A stretch of 64,000 nucleotides of DNA from Rhizobium sp. 16-449-1b (lineage in GTDB: Bacteria; Pseudomonadota; Alphaproteobacteria; Rhizobiales; Rhizobiaceae), in the NCBI RefSeq assembly GCF_017741935.1, contig NZ_JAGHMH010000006.1:62001-126000 (forward strand). The letters run 5' to 3'. The notes under the pieces were generated by a model, which was not told where the DNA came from, made no database searches, and worked only from the letters and a program-made list of their open reading frames with translations. This document shows, one piece after another, positions 1 to 9,244 of the stretch; the stretch's first letter is position 1, and every line of letters begins with the position of its first letter. The translations under genes were made by a program, and so were the position numbers.

Positions 1-656
1 GCAGCCTGGGCTGGACGCGTTCTGCCGCCTTGCCCGTTTCGGCTACGCTTCCTGCTCCGCGCGATCGGTCGCCATGACCGGTAGAGGATCATCAGGATAA
101 TCAGGCCGACATAGACATACTGCTCGAGATCCAGAAGCTTCGTCGACAGCGCGAAATGCACCGCGCCACAGGCGGCGATGATGTAGATCAGCTTGTGCAG
201 CCAGATCCATTTCGATCCGAGCTTTCGGATCGACAGGTTGTTGGAAGTGACAGCCAGCGGCACGAGCAGCACGAGCCCGGCCATGCCGAACATGATGAAG
301 GGCCGCTTCATCACATCGTCGAGGACGGCGGAAACGTCGAGCGCCTGATCGAGCAGCATGTAGACGGCGAAGTGCATGGCCACGTAGTAAAAAGCGAGAA
401 GCCCCAGCGCGCGGCGATAGCGCAGGTAGTTCCAGCCGAAGAGATCGCGGGCAGGGGATACGGCGAGCGTCAGCACCAGGAAGCGGATGGCCCACAGCCC
501 GAGAAACAGCTCGAAGGTCTTGACCGGATCGGCGCCCAGCTGGTCGGTGGCGCCGAGATAGAAGGTCCAGGCGGCAGGCAGCAGCCCGACGACATAGAGC
601 AGCCAGACGGAGGCCGAATGCCATCGCTTCGGCAGGCTGAACGAGAGCGTTGCCAT
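1..656 (-). CDS. msrQ: MsrQ, haem-binding membrane subunit of the MsrPQ methionine sulfoxide reductase (partial)
   Basis: The open frame starts at the ATG ending at 656 and runs off the left edge without a stop after 218 codons, so only the extreme C-terminus can be missing (family members are about 200-220 residues). The protein is strongly hydrophobic with about six predicted membrane segments and conserved histidines near residues 95, 154 and 167, as in the ferric-reductase-like YedZ/MsrQ family where they bind b-type haem. MsrQ passes electrons from the respiratory chain or flavin reductase across the inner membrane to periplasmic MsrP, which repairs oxidised methionines. Its ATG overlaps the msrP stop codon by one base (TGATG), so the two are translationally coupled. 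Another frame over the same region is open but arginine-rich and not homologous-looking. Confidence 0.9.
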   Translation of the reverse strand, partial: MATLSFSLPKRWHSASVWLLYVVGLLPAAWTFYLGATDQLGADPVKTFELFLGLWAIRFLVLTLAVSPARDLFGWNYLRYRRALGLLAFYYVAMHFAVYMLLDQALDVSAVLDDVMKRPFIMFGMAGLVLLVPLAVTSNNLSIRKLGSKWIWLHKLIYIIAACGAVHFALSTKLLDLEQYVYVGLIILMILYRSWRPIARSRKRSRNGQGGRTRPAQA

Positions 657-1603
657 CAGAAGTTCGCCTTCAGGTCCATGCCGGCATAGAGGCTCGCTAC
701 CTCATCGCCATATCCGTTGAACGGCAGCGTCGGATGGCGGCTGGCGCCGAAGAAGCCGCTCTCGCCGATCCGCCGCTCGGTCGCCTGGCTCCAGCGCGGA
801 TGATCGACCGCGGGGTTCACATTGGCATAAAAGCCGTACTCCTGCGAATTGGTCACCTGCCAGGTGTTCTTCGGCTCCTTGTCCGTCAGCGTGATCCGCA
901 CGATCGATTTGATGCCCTTGAAGCCATATTTCCAGGGAACGACCAGCCGGATTGGCGCGCCGTTCTGGTTCGGCAGCGTCTCGCCATAAAGCCCGACCGC
1001 GAGCAGTGTCAGCGGATGGTTGGCCTCGTCGAGCCGCAGCCCCTCCACATAGGGCCAGTTAAGCGACTGGAAGATCCCCTTCTGCCCTGGCATCTCTTCA
1101 GGGCGTACCACCGTCTCGAAGGCGACATACTTGGCGCTTCCGAGTGGCTCGACCTTGCTGAGCAGCGAAGCCAGCGGAAAGCCGTCCCAGGGGATCACCA
1201 TCGACCACGCTTCGACGCAGCGCATGCGATAGGTGCGGCTCTCGATCGGAAATTCCTTCATCAGAGCGTCGAGATCGAAGGTGCCCGGCTTGTTGACCAT
1301 GCCGTCGACCTTGATCGTCCAGGGCGCGGGCTTGAAGTCGCCGGACAGCGCCACCGGATCACCCTTGTCGAGACCGAACTCGTAGAAGTTATTGTAGGTC
1401 GTCACATCCTTGATCGGCGTCAGCTTCTCGTCGACCTTGTACTTGCTGTCGACCGCCGAGAGCGCGGCCGCGCTGGCACTGCCCGCGCCCAATAGGCCGA
1501 CGGCGCCGATCGCGGCTGCGCCAAGAAACTGGCGGCGATCGAGATAGGTCTGGCGCGGCGTGATCTCCGAAGAGGCGATCCTGGGTGGACGGTAGACGGG
1601 CAT
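656..1603 (-). CDS. msrP: MsrP, periplasmic protein-methionine-sulfoxide reductase catalytic subunit
   Basis: A 315-residue molybdopterin oxidoreductase of the sulfite-oxidase fold (YedY/MsrP). It reduces methionine sulfoxide in oxidatively damaged periplasmic proteins. The N-terminus carries a twin-arginine signal (DRRQFLGA, Arg23-Arg24) followed by a hydrophobic stretch and an Ala-rich cleavage region, consistent with Tat export of a folded cofactor protein. Cys129 in YRMRCVEAW is the expected molybdenum ligand. An AGGAGG Shine-Dalgarno lies just upstream of the ATG. msrQ follows with a one-base overlap, so the pair forms an operon. Length and motifs fit the family; confidence is high. Confidence 0.95.
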   Translation of the reverse strand: MPVYRPPRIASSEITPRQTYLDRRQFLGAAAIGAVGLLGAGSASAAALSAVDSKYKVDEKLTPIKDVTTYNNFYEFGLDKGDPVALSGDFKPAPWTIKVDGMVNKPGTFDLDALMKEFPIESRTYRMRCVEAWSMVIPWDGFPLASLLSKVEPLGSAKYVAFETVVRPEEMPGQKGIFQSLNWPYVEGLRLDEANHPLTLLAVGLYGETLPNQNGAPIRLVVPWKYGFKGIKSIVRITLTDKEPKNTWQVTNSQEYGFYANVNPAVDHPRWSQATERRIGESGFFGASRHPTLPFNGYGDEVASLYAGMDLKANF

Positions 1604-1804
1604 GGTATCCTCCTGAGCAACCTAGCTCGGCATTGAACCTTCAACGCATTCAGGTTCGTTTCGGATCACTGTTTACGCCTTGAAGCGGCCGTCCGGGAAG
1701 CCAACTTATCGTGTAGCGAAAACGTAGCGTCCGCCTGTAACAAACCACGTTCTGCCCACGTATATGATCGATGGGCGCCTGAGGCGTACCGAGGAGTACC
1801 GCTT

Positions 1805-1834
1805 TTGCCTTTCCCGGTAGTGACAGCATATACT
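1805..1834 (+). promoter_or_regulatory. Candidate sigma-70-type promoter of ilvD
   Basis: TTGCCT (1805-1810) and TATACT (1829-1834) are separated by 18 bases and would give a leader of about 95 nt before ilvD. The 331-base gap 1604-1934 between divergent msrP and ilvD otherwise shows only the two ribosome binding sites; I see no leader peptide rich in branched-chain residues and no further gene. Motif reading only. Confidence 0.4.
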
Positions 1835-1934
1835 CTTTGGATTAGGACAATTCCAAAAAGCAGCGATAGTTGGAGCGTGTCGTCAAGATCCGCCCGGTAT
1901 CGCCGAAGACTTCCGATGTTGTGAGGAAACACCA

Positions 1935-3773
1935 ATGCCAGCTTATCGTTCGAGAACCACGACCCACGGCCGCAATATGGCGGGCGCACGCGGCCTTTGG
2001 CGCGCCACGGGCATGAAGGATTCGGATTTCGGCAAGCCGATTATCGCGGTGGTCAACTCCTTCACCCAGTTCGTGCCGGGCCACGTCCACCTGAAGGACC
2101 TCGGCCAGCTCGTCGCCCGCGAGATCGAAGCGGCCGGCGGCGTCGCCAAGGAGTTCAACACGATCGCCGTCGACGACGGTATCGCGATGGGCCATGACGG
2201 CATGCTCTATTCGCTGCCTTCGCGCGAACTGATCGCCGACAGCGTCGAATACATGGTCAACGCTCACTGCGCCGACGCCATGGTCTGCATCTCCAACTGC
2301 GACAAGATCACCCCCGGCATGCTGATGGCCTCGCTGCGCCTCAACATCCCGACGGTCTTCGTCTCCGGCGGCCCGATGGAAGCCGGCAAGGTGGTGCTGA
2401 ACGGCAAGAAGGTCGCGCTCGACCTCGTCGATGCCATGGTTGCTGCCGCCGACGACAAGATCAGCGATGAAGACGTCGCCGTCATCGAGCGCTCCGCGTG
2501 CCCGACCTGCGGTTCCTGCTCCGGCATGTTCACGGCAAACTCGATGAACTGTCTGACGGAAGCGCTCGGCCTGTCATTACCCGGAAACGGCTCGACACTC
2601 GCCACCCATTCCGACCGCAAGGAACTCTTCCTTGAAGCCGGGCGTCGCGTCGTCGAGCTTGCCCGTCGTTATTACGAACAGGACGATCTGACCGCTCTGC
2701 CGCGCACCATCGCCAGCAAGGGCGCGTTCGAAAATGCCATGGCGCTCGACATTGCCATGGGCGGCTCGACCAACACCGTTCTGCACATTCTTGCGGCCGC
2801 GCATGAAGGCGAGATCGATTTCACCATGGACGATATCGATCGCCTGTCGCGTCGCGTTCCCTGCCTGTCGAAGGTCGCGCCCGCCAAGGCCGACGTTCAC
2901 ATGGAAGACGTTCACCGCGCAGGCGGCATCATGGCCATTCTCGGCGAACTCGACCGTGCCGGCCTGCTGAATGTCGATCTTCCGACGGTCCATTCTCCGA
3001 CCATGCGCGAAGCGCTGGCGCAGTGGGATGTCGCTGTCACCGACAACAAGGCCGCCTTCGATCTCTTCAGCGCCGCTCCCGGCGGTGTTCCGACGCAAGT
3101 CGCCTTCAGCCAGAGCTCGCGTTGGGAAGAACTCGACCTCGACCGCGAAACCGGCGTCATCCGCGATGCCCAGCATCCCTTCTCCAAGGATGGCGGTCTA
3201 GCCGTCCTGAAGGGCAACCTCGCGCTCGACGGCTGCATTGTGAAGACGGCGGGTGTCGATGAATCGATCCTGAAGTTTTCAGGTCCGGCCAAGGTCTATG
3301 AAAGCCAGGACGCGGCCGTAAAGGCGATCCTGTCCAACGAAGTCGTCGCCGGCGACGTCGTGGTCATCCGCTACGAAGGCCCGAAGGGCGGCCCGGGCAT
3401 GCAGGAAATGCTCTATCCGACGAGCTATCTGAAGTCGAAGGGCCTCGGAAAGGCTTGCGCGCTGATCACCGATGGCCGCTTCTCCGGCGGCACCTCGGGT
3501 CTGTCCATCGGCCACGCCTCTCCGGAAGCGGCCAATGGCGGCACCATCGGTCTGGTGCGCGAAGGCGACATGATCGATATCGACATCCCGAACCGCACGA
3601 TCAGCCTGCGCGTCGACGACCAAGAGCTGGCAACTCGCCGCGCCGAACAGGACGCCAAGGGCTGGCAGCCGGCCGAAAAGCGCAAGCGCAACGTCACGAC
3701 CGCGCTGAAGGCTTATGCCGCCTTCGCAACCAGCGCCGACCGTGGCGCCGTTCGCGATCTCGGAGATCGCTGA
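1935..3773 (+). CDS. ilvD: Dihydroxy-acid dehydratase
   Basis: A 612-residue IlvD/Edd family enzyme that dehydrates 2,3-dihydroxy-isovalerate and 2,3-dihydroxy-3-methylvalerate to the 2-oxo acids in valine, isoleucine and, via the shared precursor, leucine and pantothenate synthesis. Visible signatures are CDKITPG with Cys122, the [11 protein letters not shown] segment with Cys192 and Cys195 (iron-sulfur ligands) and the C-terminal GRFSGGTSG motif. Length matches the bacterial 610-617 residue class. The start is supported by GTGAGGAAA about 5 bases upstream of the ATG. It is monocistronic: a terminator-like hairpin follows and the next genes are on the other strand. Confidence 0.97.
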   Translation: MPAYRSRTTTHGRNMAGARGLWRATGMKDSDFGKPIIAVVNSFTQFVPGHVHLKDLGQLVAREIEAAGGVAKEFNTIAVDDGIAMGHDGMLYSLPSRELIADSVEYMVNAHCADAMVCISNCDKITPGMLMASLRLNIPTVFVSGGPMEAGKVVLNGKKVALDLVDAMVAAADDKISDEDVAVIERSACPTCGSCSGMFTANSMNCLTEALGLSLPGNGSTLATHSDRKELFLEAGRRVVELARRYYEQDDLTALPRTIASKGAFENAMALDIAMGGSTNTVLHILAAAHEGEIDFTMDDIDRLSRRVPCLSKVAPAKADVHMEDVHRAGGIMAILGELDRAGLLNVDLPTVHSPTMREALAQWDVAVTDNKAAFDLFSAAPGGVPTQVAFSQSSRWEELDLDRETGVIRDAQHPFSKDGGLAVLKGNLALDGCIVKTAGVDESILKFSGPAKVYESQDAAVKAILSNEVVAGDVVVIRYEGPKGGPGMQEMLYPTSYLKSKGLGKACALITDGRFSGGTSGLSIGHASPEAANGGTIGLVREGDMIDIDIPNRTISLRVDDQELATRRAEQDAKGWQPAEKRKRNVTTALKAYAAFATSADRGAVRDLGDR

Positions 3774-3804
3774 ACCTACTGATTAAGAGTCAGCTGCTCT
3801 AATG

Positions 3805-3839
3805 AACCGGTCGCCTCAAAGCGGCCGGTTTATGTTTTT
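3805..3839 (+). terminator. Rho-independent terminator after ilvD
   Basis: AACCGGTCGC and GCGGCCGGTT form a 10-bp stem with one mismatch or wobble around a CTCAAA loop, followed by TATGTTTTT. It lies 31 bases after the ilvD stop and overlaps the last codons of the convergent LprI-like gene, whose stop is at 3816-3818. Confidence 0.75.
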
Positions 3840-4169
3840 GTAGGTTTCCGCCAGCTGCTTCAGCCGCTCATCATAGGCGGCCTGGATGCAGGCGACGTCG
3901 GCGGCGCACTCCTGGCGCTTCTTCAGCCACGCCGTCTGCTCGTCCTGCATAGTGCCGCGCGAGCCCATGGCCAGCAGGCCTGACAACAAGTCGAAGGTGG
4001 TCACCATCTTCACGTCGGCGTCGTTGAGCGCGCGGTTGTCGCAGATCGCCTTTTCGTCCGGCTTCAGCTCCTTGGCCTCGCAATCGAAGCTTGCCGCGTG
4101 ACTTATCCCGGTGGATGAAAGCAGCAGGGCGGCGGCGGTGAAGAGAAGGGGCTGGCGATATCGCGTCAT
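3816..4169 (-). CDS. Secreted LprI-like protein (DUF1311 family)
   Basis: A 117-residue protein with a clear Sec signal peptide (hydrophobic residues 8-20, cleavage near SHA-A at 25-26). The mature part has four cysteines (30, 43, 88, 94), probably two disulfides, and the pattern WLKKRQEC near residues 81-88 that is typical of the LprI N-terminal/DUF1311 family of periplasmic proteins. Some members of that family inhibit lysozyme; whether this one does cannot be told from sequence. It lies 18 bases downstream of the YkvA-like gene on the same strand, so they may be co-transcribed. Confidence 0.8.
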   Translation of the reverse strand: MTRYRQPLLFTAAALLLSSTGISHAASFDCEAKELKPDEKAICDNRALNDADVKMVTTFDLLSGLLAMGSRGTMQDEQTAWLKKRQECAADVACIQAAYDERLKQLAETYKNINRPL

Positions 4170-4187
4170 GCAGTGGTTCCTGTCTGT

Positions 4188-4568
4188 CTATCTGGCTCTC
4201 AAGAATGCCATGCCGACGAAGATGATGCAGCAAAGCCAGATGGCAAGGATGACGATCAGCCCGGTGCGGCTGGACGGCCGCTCCAGACGCGCGGCGGCGG
4301 CGACACGCAGCTCCGCCATGACATCGGAAGGGATGAGCCTGACAGCGAGCATGATACCCAAGGGCACGATGAGGAGATCGTCGAGATAGCCAAGCACGGG
4401 AATGAAATCAGGGATCAGGTCGATTGGCGACAACGCGTAGGCGGCAACTCCTCCCGCGGCCGCCTTGGCGTACCAGGGCACGCGCGTGTCGCGTGCGGCG
4501 AGCCACAGGGCTACGACGTCACGCTTCAGTGACTTTGCCCAGAGTTTGGCCTTTGATATCAGTTGCAT
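4188..4568 (-). CDS. YkvA family membrane protein (DUF1232)
   Basis: A 126-residue protein with the characteristic DUF1232 core SPIDLIPDFIPVLGYLDDL near residues 47-65 and a second hydrophobic segment at the C-terminus. The family is widespread and uncharacterised; members are small inner-membrane proteins. The gene is divergent from the DegP-type protease gene, with about 140 bases between them, and is followed by the LprI-like gene. I cannot assign a function. Confidence 0.8.
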   Translation of the reverse strand: MQLISKAKLWAKSLKRDVVALWLAARDTRVPWYAKAAAGGVAAYALSPIDLIPDFIPVLGYLDDLLIVPLGIMLAVRLIPSDVMAELRVAAAARLERPSSRTGLIVILAIWLCCIIFVGMAFLRAR

Positions 4569-4707
4569 GCCTGTCGTTCCTGATTCAGTTTGGCAAGTAT
4601 GTCGCGCATCGGTTCACCCGTCCTGTTCTTCCATGCTTCCGCCCTCTTTCCTTTCTAGCGTCCGGCACTACAACGTTCTCTCAAGACGATTTCAAGAAGG
4701 GATTATT

Positions 4708-6126
4708 ATGCACGACCTGTTGAAGCGCGCCTCTCTGCCGCTGCTTGCTCTGGTGCTTGCACTGCCGATCAACGCTCATGCCCAAACGGCGAATAGCGAG
4801 ACGGCCAAGACCGTGCCGCAGAGCCAGATGGAGATGCAGCTGTCCTTCGCGCCGCTCGTCAAGCAGACAGCGGGCGCGGTGGTGAACGTTTATGCGGAAA
4901 AGACCGTCCGCCGCCAGTCGCCGTTTGCCGGCGATCCCTTCTTCGAGCAGTTCTTCGGCCAGCAGATGCCGAACCGCACGCAGAAGCAGTCCTCGCTCGG
5001 CTCCGGCGTCATCGTCGAGGCGAACGGCACGATCGTGACCAACAACCACGTCATCGAAGGTGCTGATGAAATCAAGATCGCGCTCTCCGATGGCCGCGAG
5101 TTCCCCTGCAAGGTCATTCTGAAGGACGATCGTCTGGATCTCGCTGTGCTCAAGGTCGATACCAAGGCGACATTCCCGGCACTTCCGATCGGCAATTCCG
5201 ACGCTGTTGAAGTCGGCGACCTCGTGCTGGCCATCGGTAACCCGTTCGGTGTCGGCCAGACCGTCACGTCGGGCATCGTCTCGGCGCTGGCGCGTAACCA
5301 GGTCGTCAAGGACGAGTTCGGCTTTTTCATCCAGACCGACGCCTCGATCAACCCCGGCAATTCCGGCGGCGCGCTGATGAACATGAAGGGCGAGCTGATC
5401 GGCATCAACACGGCTATCTTCTCGCGCGGCGGCGGGTCCAACGGCATCGGCTTCGCCATCCCTGCGAACCTCGTGAAAGTCTTCGTTGCTTCCGCCGACG
5501 CGGGCGTGAAGGCCTTCGAGCGCCCCTATGTCGGCGCGACCTTCGATGCGGTGACTTCCGACGTTGCCGATGCGCTCGGCCTTGAGAAGGCGCGCGGCGC
5601 CATCGTCGTCAAGGTCACGGAAGGCGGCCCGGCCGCAAAAGCCGGCCTGAAGGCGGGCGAAGTTATCACCGCGGTCGACGGCATCTCGGTGGAGCATCCC
5701 GACGCGCTCTATTACCGCCTGACCACGGCCGGTCTCGGCAAGCCTGTCGATCTCGCCATCATCGACAACGGCAAGGAAGAGCACGTGAAGATGACGCTCG
5801 GCCAGGCGCCCGAGACGACGCCGCGCGACCAGCGCACGATCGGCGGCCGCTCGCCGTTTACAGGCACCGTCGTCGAGAACCTGTCGCCGCGTGTGGCCGA
5901 TGAGCTGCGCATGGCAAGCGAGAGCACGGGCGTCGTCGTTTCGGAAGTGAAGGATGGTTCCGTTGCCCAGCAGCTCGGTTTCGAGCCGAAGGACATCATC
6001 GTCTCCGTCAACAGCGCCGATGTGAAGACCACCAAGGATCTCGCCACGCTCGCCGCGCAGAACCCGAGCTTCTGGCGCGTCGAGATCGAACGCAACGGCC
6101 AGCGCATCCGGCAGTTCTTCCGATGA
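4708..6126 (+). CDS. DegP/DegQ-type periplasmic serine endoprotease (Do family)
   Basis: A 472-residue HtrA/Do protease. Residues 1-25 form a Sec signal peptide ending in NAHA. The trypsin-like domain shows the triad His114 (TNNHVIEGA), Asp144 (DLAVLK) and Ser219 (NPGNSGGAL). Two PDZ-like domains follow, about residues 270-360 and 385-470. The enzyme degrades or refolds damaged envelope proteins. The reading frame continues 81 codons upstream, but the ATG at 4708 directly gives the signal peptide, so I chose it. The stop overlaps the rarA start by four bases (ATGA). The assignment DegP versus DegQ cannot be settled from sequence alone. Confidence 0.92.
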   Translation: MHDLLKRASLPLLALVLALPINAHAQTANSETAKTVPQSQMEMQLSFAPLVKQTAGAVVNVYAEKTVRRQSPFAGDPFFEQFFGQQMPNRTQKQSSLGSGVIVEANGTIVTNNHVIEGADEIKIALSDGREFPCKVILKDDRLDLAVLKVDTKATFPALPIGNSDAVEVGDLVLAIGNPFGVGQTVTSGIVSALARNQVVKDEFGFFIQTDASINPGNSGGALMNMKGELIGINTAIFSRGGGSNGIGFAIPANLVKVFVASADAGVKAFERPYVGATFDAVTSDVADALGLEKARGAIVVKVTEGGPAAKAGLKAGEVITAVDGISVEHPDALYYRLTTAGLGKPVDLAIIDNGKEEHVKMTLGQAPETTPRDQRTIGGRSPFTGTVVENLSPRVADELRMASESTGVVVSEVKDGSVAQQLGFEPKDIIVSVNSADVKTTKDLATLAAQNPSFWRVEIERNGQRIRQFFR

Positions 6127-7439
6127 GCAATGATCTCTTCGCGCCGCGCATTCCGCCGGAGGTCGCCAACAGGCGGCCGCTGGCGGATCGGCTTCGCCCG
6201 CAGACCATCGCCGACGTCACCGGTCAGGATCACCTGACCGGCGAGGACGGTGTTCTCAGGCGGATGATCGAAAGCGGCTCGTTGGGATCGATGATCTTCT
6301 GGGGACCACCCGGAACCGGCAAGACCACCGTCGCGCGCCTGCTGTCGGGCGAGGCGGGTCTTGCCTTCGAACAGATTTCGGCGATCTTCTCAGGCGTCGC
6401 CGATCTCAAGAAAGTCTTCGAGGCCGCCCGCCTGCGCCGCATGGACGGGCGCCAGACGCTGCTCTTCGTCGATGAGATCCATCGCTTCAACCGCGCCCAG
6501 CAGGATAGCTTCCTGCCTGTGATGGAAGACGGCACCGTCATCCTCGTCGGTGCCACCACCGAAAACCCGTCCTTCGAACTCAACGCCGCTCTCCTGTCGC
6601 GTGCCCGCGTGCTGACCTTCAAGTCGCATGACGATCAGAGCCTGGCCGAACTCCTGAACCGCGCCGAGGCGATCGAGGGCAGGGAGCTGCCGCTCACGCC
6701 GGAAGCCCGCGTCAGCCTGTTGCGCATGGCCGATGGCGATGGCCGCGCCGTGCTGACGCTCGCTGAGGAAGTCTGGCGCGCTGCCCGCCGCGACGAAATC
6801 TTCGATGCCGAGGGACTGACCAAGATCGTCCAGCGCCGCGCCCCCGTCTACGACAAGGCCCAGGATGGCCACTACAATCTGATCTCAGCCCTGCACAAGT
6901 CCGTGCGTGGCTCCGATCCCGATGCGGCGCTCTACTATCTCGCGCGCATGTTCGATGCTGGTGAAGATCCGCTCTATCTCGGCCGTCGGCTGGTGCGTAT
7001 GGCGGTTGAGGATATCGGCCTTGCCGATCCCCAGGCGCTTGTCATCTGCAACGCCGCCAAGGACGCCTACGACTATCTCGGCTCGCCGGAGGGTGAGCTG
7101 GCGCTGGCGCAGGCCTGCGTCTACCTCGCCACCGCGCCGAAATCCAACGCCGTCTATACGGCCTTCAAGGCCGCCACCATGGCCGCCAAGCAGAACGGCT
7201 CGCTATTGCCGCCCAAGCACATCCTGAATGCGCCGACCAAGCTGATGAAGGACGAGGGCTACAACGAAGGCTATCGCTACGACCACGACGAGCCGGATGC
7301 CTTTTCCGGCCAGGATTACTTCCCGGAAAAGATGGGTCGCCAGACCTTCTACGATCCGCCCGAGCGTGGTTTCGAGCGTGATATCCGCAAGCGGCTTGAA
7401 TGGTGGTCGAAACTCAGGAAAGAGCGCAACCCGCGCTGA
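6123..7439 (+). CDS. rarA: Replication-associated recombination protein A (RarA/MgsA)
   Basis: A 438-residue AAA+ ATPase of the RarA/MgsA/WRNIP1 family that acts at stalled replication forks. Walker A is GPPGTGKTT (residues 61-69), Walker B is LLFVDEIHRF and sensor 1 is VGATTENPSF; the C-terminal half with GSDPDAALYYLARM and the HILNAP region is the tetramerisation part of the family. It overlaps the protease stop codon (ATGA), implying coupled translation, although the two functions are unrelated. Its stop abuts the stop of the convergent DUF1883 gene with no spacer. Confidence 0.95.
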   Translation: MSNDLFAPRIPPEVANRRPLADRLRPQTIADVTGQDHLTGEDGVLRRMIESGSLGSMIFWGPPGTGKTTVARLLSGEAGLAFEQISAIFSGVADLKKVFEAARLRRMDGRQTLLFVDEIHRFNRAQQDSFLPVMEDGTVILVGATTENPSFELNAALLSRARVLTFKSHDDQSLAELLNRAEAIEGRELPLTPEARVSLLRMADGDGRAVLTLAEEVWRAARRDEIFDAEGLTKIVQRRAPVYDKAQDGHYNLISALHKSVRGSDPDAALYYLARMFDAGEDPLYLGRRLVRMAVEDIGLADPQALVICNAAKDAYDYLGSPEGELALAQACVYLATAPKSNAVYTAFKAATMAAKQNGSLLPPKHILNAPTKLMKDEGYNEGYRYDHDEPDAFSGQDYFPEKMGRQTFYDPPERGFERDIRKRLEWWSKLRKERNPR

Positions 7440-7748
7440 TCACGACGCCCGCTTCTGTCCTGATGGAGCGGTGATGATCTTCACGGATGACTCCGCAAGG
7501 CCGTGATGGCCTTCCATGTCGACCACGAGATGCCAGTGGCCGCTGTCGGGGATCGGCACCCGGATCGGAGATTTGCGCGCAACGCCGCCCACATATTTGA
7601 AGTCGAGCACTTCGGTGAAACGCTGGTAGTTCGGCGATGTCATCAGCCGAACATTGGCGACCGCGTTCAAGGTCACCTCGATCACCGTTCCGGCGCGCTG
7701 TTCCTTGAGATCATAATGAGTGAAGCGGAAATTCGGCTTGTTCGACAT
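7440..7748 (-). CDS. DUF1883 domain protein
   Basis: A 102-residue protein (FTHYDLKEQRAGTVIEV, then HWHLVVDMEGH) that matches my memory of the DUF1883 family, small cytosolic beta-rich proteins. Function is unknown; some relatives are joined to TIR-like domains but nothing of that kind is present here. The stop codon touches the rarA stop in the convergent direction. No signal peptide or membrane segment is visible. Confidence 0.7.
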   Translation of the reverse strand: MSNKPNFRFTHYDLKEQRAGTVIEVTLNAVANVRLMTSPNYQRFTEVLDFKYVGGVARKSPIRVPIPDSGHWHLVVDMEGHHGLAESSVKIITAPSGQKRAS

Positions 7749-7863
7749 CGTGTCTGCTCGGCGTGGGGTAGGCGCAGATGATACGAAACGGCGGTTAAGG
7801 AAGCGTTCGCCAACGCCAGCGGGAACGCCGTTGCGCGCTCCCGCGGAGGTGGATCATGTCTCG

Positions 7864-8124
7864 TCAGTGCACATGTCCGCTGCCATCGGGCCTATTGAAG
7901 GGCAGTAGCGTACGGGTGCGGGTGATCGCGATCTGCGTGGCATCGTGATCGCATTCGTCGGAGGCGAAGTGCAACGCGGCGCTCTCGCTGATAAACAGAC
8001 CGCCGACGCGCCCCTCGCGATCCTGAACCACCCACCCGCCACCCTTGCTCCGACCGATCGTAAAGCGCGGCAAGGAACTGGGCTGGATGGTCGGGGCGAA
8101 GGCACGCGCGTTGGAGGAGGGCAT
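7864..8124 (-). CDS. Conserved hypothetical protein, 86 residues
   Basis: I do not recognise the family with certainty. The protein has a central stretch GGGWVVQDREGRVGGLFIS followed by ESAALHFASDEC, a pattern of a small beta-strand/helix module seen in short rhizobial proteins, and a proline-rich basic N-terminus. GAAAGGA lies upstream of the ATG at a suitable distance. It is 51 bases downstream of the DapA-like gene on the same strand and so may share its transcript. A competing frame over the same bases is arginine/serine/proline-rich and looks non-coding. Confidence 0.55.
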   Translation of the reverse strand: MPSSNARAFAPTIQPSSLPRFTIGRSKGGGWVVQDREGRVGGLFISESAALHFASDECDHDATQIAITRTRTLLPFNRPDGSGHVH

Positions 8125-8175
8125 GATCTTTCCTTTCAGGTTGGATGATCGAGGCTGTGATTGGAATTGTCAGGC

Positions 8176-9081
8176 TCAGACCGCGCGCGCTTGGCGACGG
8201 CTCTCGGTAAGCCCTGTCAGGGCGGCGAAGACCGCTGCCTTCTCGGCGGCATCAAGGCCGACCATCGGCTGGCGGACGTCAGGGGGCGTGCCAAGCAGCA
8301 CATGCAGCGCGTATTTGAGGGGAGCGGGCGAGCCATCTTCCGCAAGCGCCCGGATAAGTGGTTGCAGACGGTCCTGCAGCGCCATGGCCGCCACCATGTT
8401 GCCCGCCTTCGCTGAACGATGAAGCGAAGCAAACAGGCGCGGCTCGACATTCGCGCCCGACGACAGCATACAGTCGCCGCCCCAAGCGAGAAATGAGAGC
8501 GCGCTGCCGTCATCGGAGGAAAGGGAGACGAAGCGCTGTCGCAGACGTGGCGCAAGCCGGGCCCCTTCACCGCTCGAATGGACGACGCCGAGGATATTTC
8601 CGATGGGCGCCAGCGCCTCAAGGCTTTCAGGCGCCAGGCTGCTGGCACAGTGCGACGGGCAGTCGTCGATGATGACAGGCAGATCGCTCGCCGCCGCCAC
8701 CTGCTCAAAATGGTGGATGATGCCCTTCTGCCCCGGTTTCGAATAATAGGGCAAGGTGACCAGCGCGGCATCGGCGCCAAGCTTCCGCGCTTCCAAAGTC
8801 AGCGCGATCGTTGTCGATGTGGCATTGGTGCCGGTGGCGGCGATAACGGGCACCCGCCCGGCCGCGACCCTGACGCAGGTGCGGATGACGGCCGCCCGCT
8901 CGGTGGGCGACAGTGTCGGTCCTTCGCCGGTGATAGTGCAGACGGCCAGCCCGTCGATGCCGGAGTTGATCTGCCTCTCGGCCAGTCGCTCGAGCATGGC
9001 AAGGTCGAGCCGGTCGTTCCTGAATGGCGTGACCAGTGCCGTGATCACCGTTCCCAGTCGTAGTCGCGTATCCATCCGCAT
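8176..9081 (-). CDS. DapA-fold protein (dihydrodipicolinate synthase family) lacking the catalytic lysine
   Basis: A TIM-barrel protein of about 301 residues with the global DapA pattern (ALVTPF near the N-terminus, PYYSKPGQ at 111-118, SSDDGSAL). Active-site positions differ from DapA: the Schiff-base Lys of GIKEA is Val167 (GVVHSS), the catalytic Tyr of LYNVP is Asp139 (IDDCP), the substrate Arg after that motif is His144, and GTTGE reads TITGE. It therefore probably does not make dihydrodipicolinate. Two alternative starts exist, at 9111 and 9081; I chose 9081 because the longer form would overlap the upstream 51-residue gene by 23 bases. Family is clear; function unknown. Confidence 0.75.
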   Translation of the reverse strand: MRMDTRLRLGTVITALVTPFRNDRLDLAMLERLAERQINSGIDGLAVCTITGEGPTLSPTERAAVIRTCVRVAAGRVPVIAATGTNATSTTIALTLEARKLGADAALVTLPYYSKPGQKGIIHHFEQVAAASDLPVIIDDCPSHCASSLAPESLEALAPIGNILGVVHSSGEGARLAPRLRQRFVSLSSDDGSALSFLAWGGDCMLSSGANVEPRLFASLHRSAKAGNMVAAMALQDRLQPLIRALAEDGSPAPLKYALHVLLGTPPDVRQPMVGLDAAEKAAVFAALTGLTESRRQARAV

Positions 9082-9088
9082 GGCCGTG

Positions 9089-9244
9089 TCAGATACTGCC
9101 CCAGATGACATAGATCTCGACGGCGGCCAGCACGAGGCCGAAAATGATCAGCACGTGCGCCGTGCGCTTCTCGCGCATCTGCCGCTTGACCACCGGTCGT
9201 CGGGGCCGGCCGATTGGACGGTGGGAAAATAGGGAGTCTCGCAT
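9089..9244 (-). CDS. Small single-span membrane protein, 51 residues
   Basis: The ATG ending at 9244 has AGAGGT about seven bases upstream. The product has a basic N-terminal half (RPIGRPRRPVVKRQMREKR) and one C-terminal hydrophobic segment (VLIIFGLVLAAVEIYVIW), so it should sit in the inner membrane with the positive end in the cytoplasm. The frame is open further upstream, but that extension lacks a ribosome binding site. Its stop is about 8 bases before the preferred DapA-like start, so the two are probably an operon. No function can be assigned. Confidence 0.6.
   Translation of the reverse strand: MRDSLFSHRPIGRPRRPVVKRQMREKRTAHVLIIFGLVLAAVEIYVIWGSI

Noticed and set aside
43..624. 193-codon minus-strand frame over msrQ
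   Set aside because: It is arginine/alanine-rich and out of frame with the clear hydrophobic MsrQ sequence that starts at 656.
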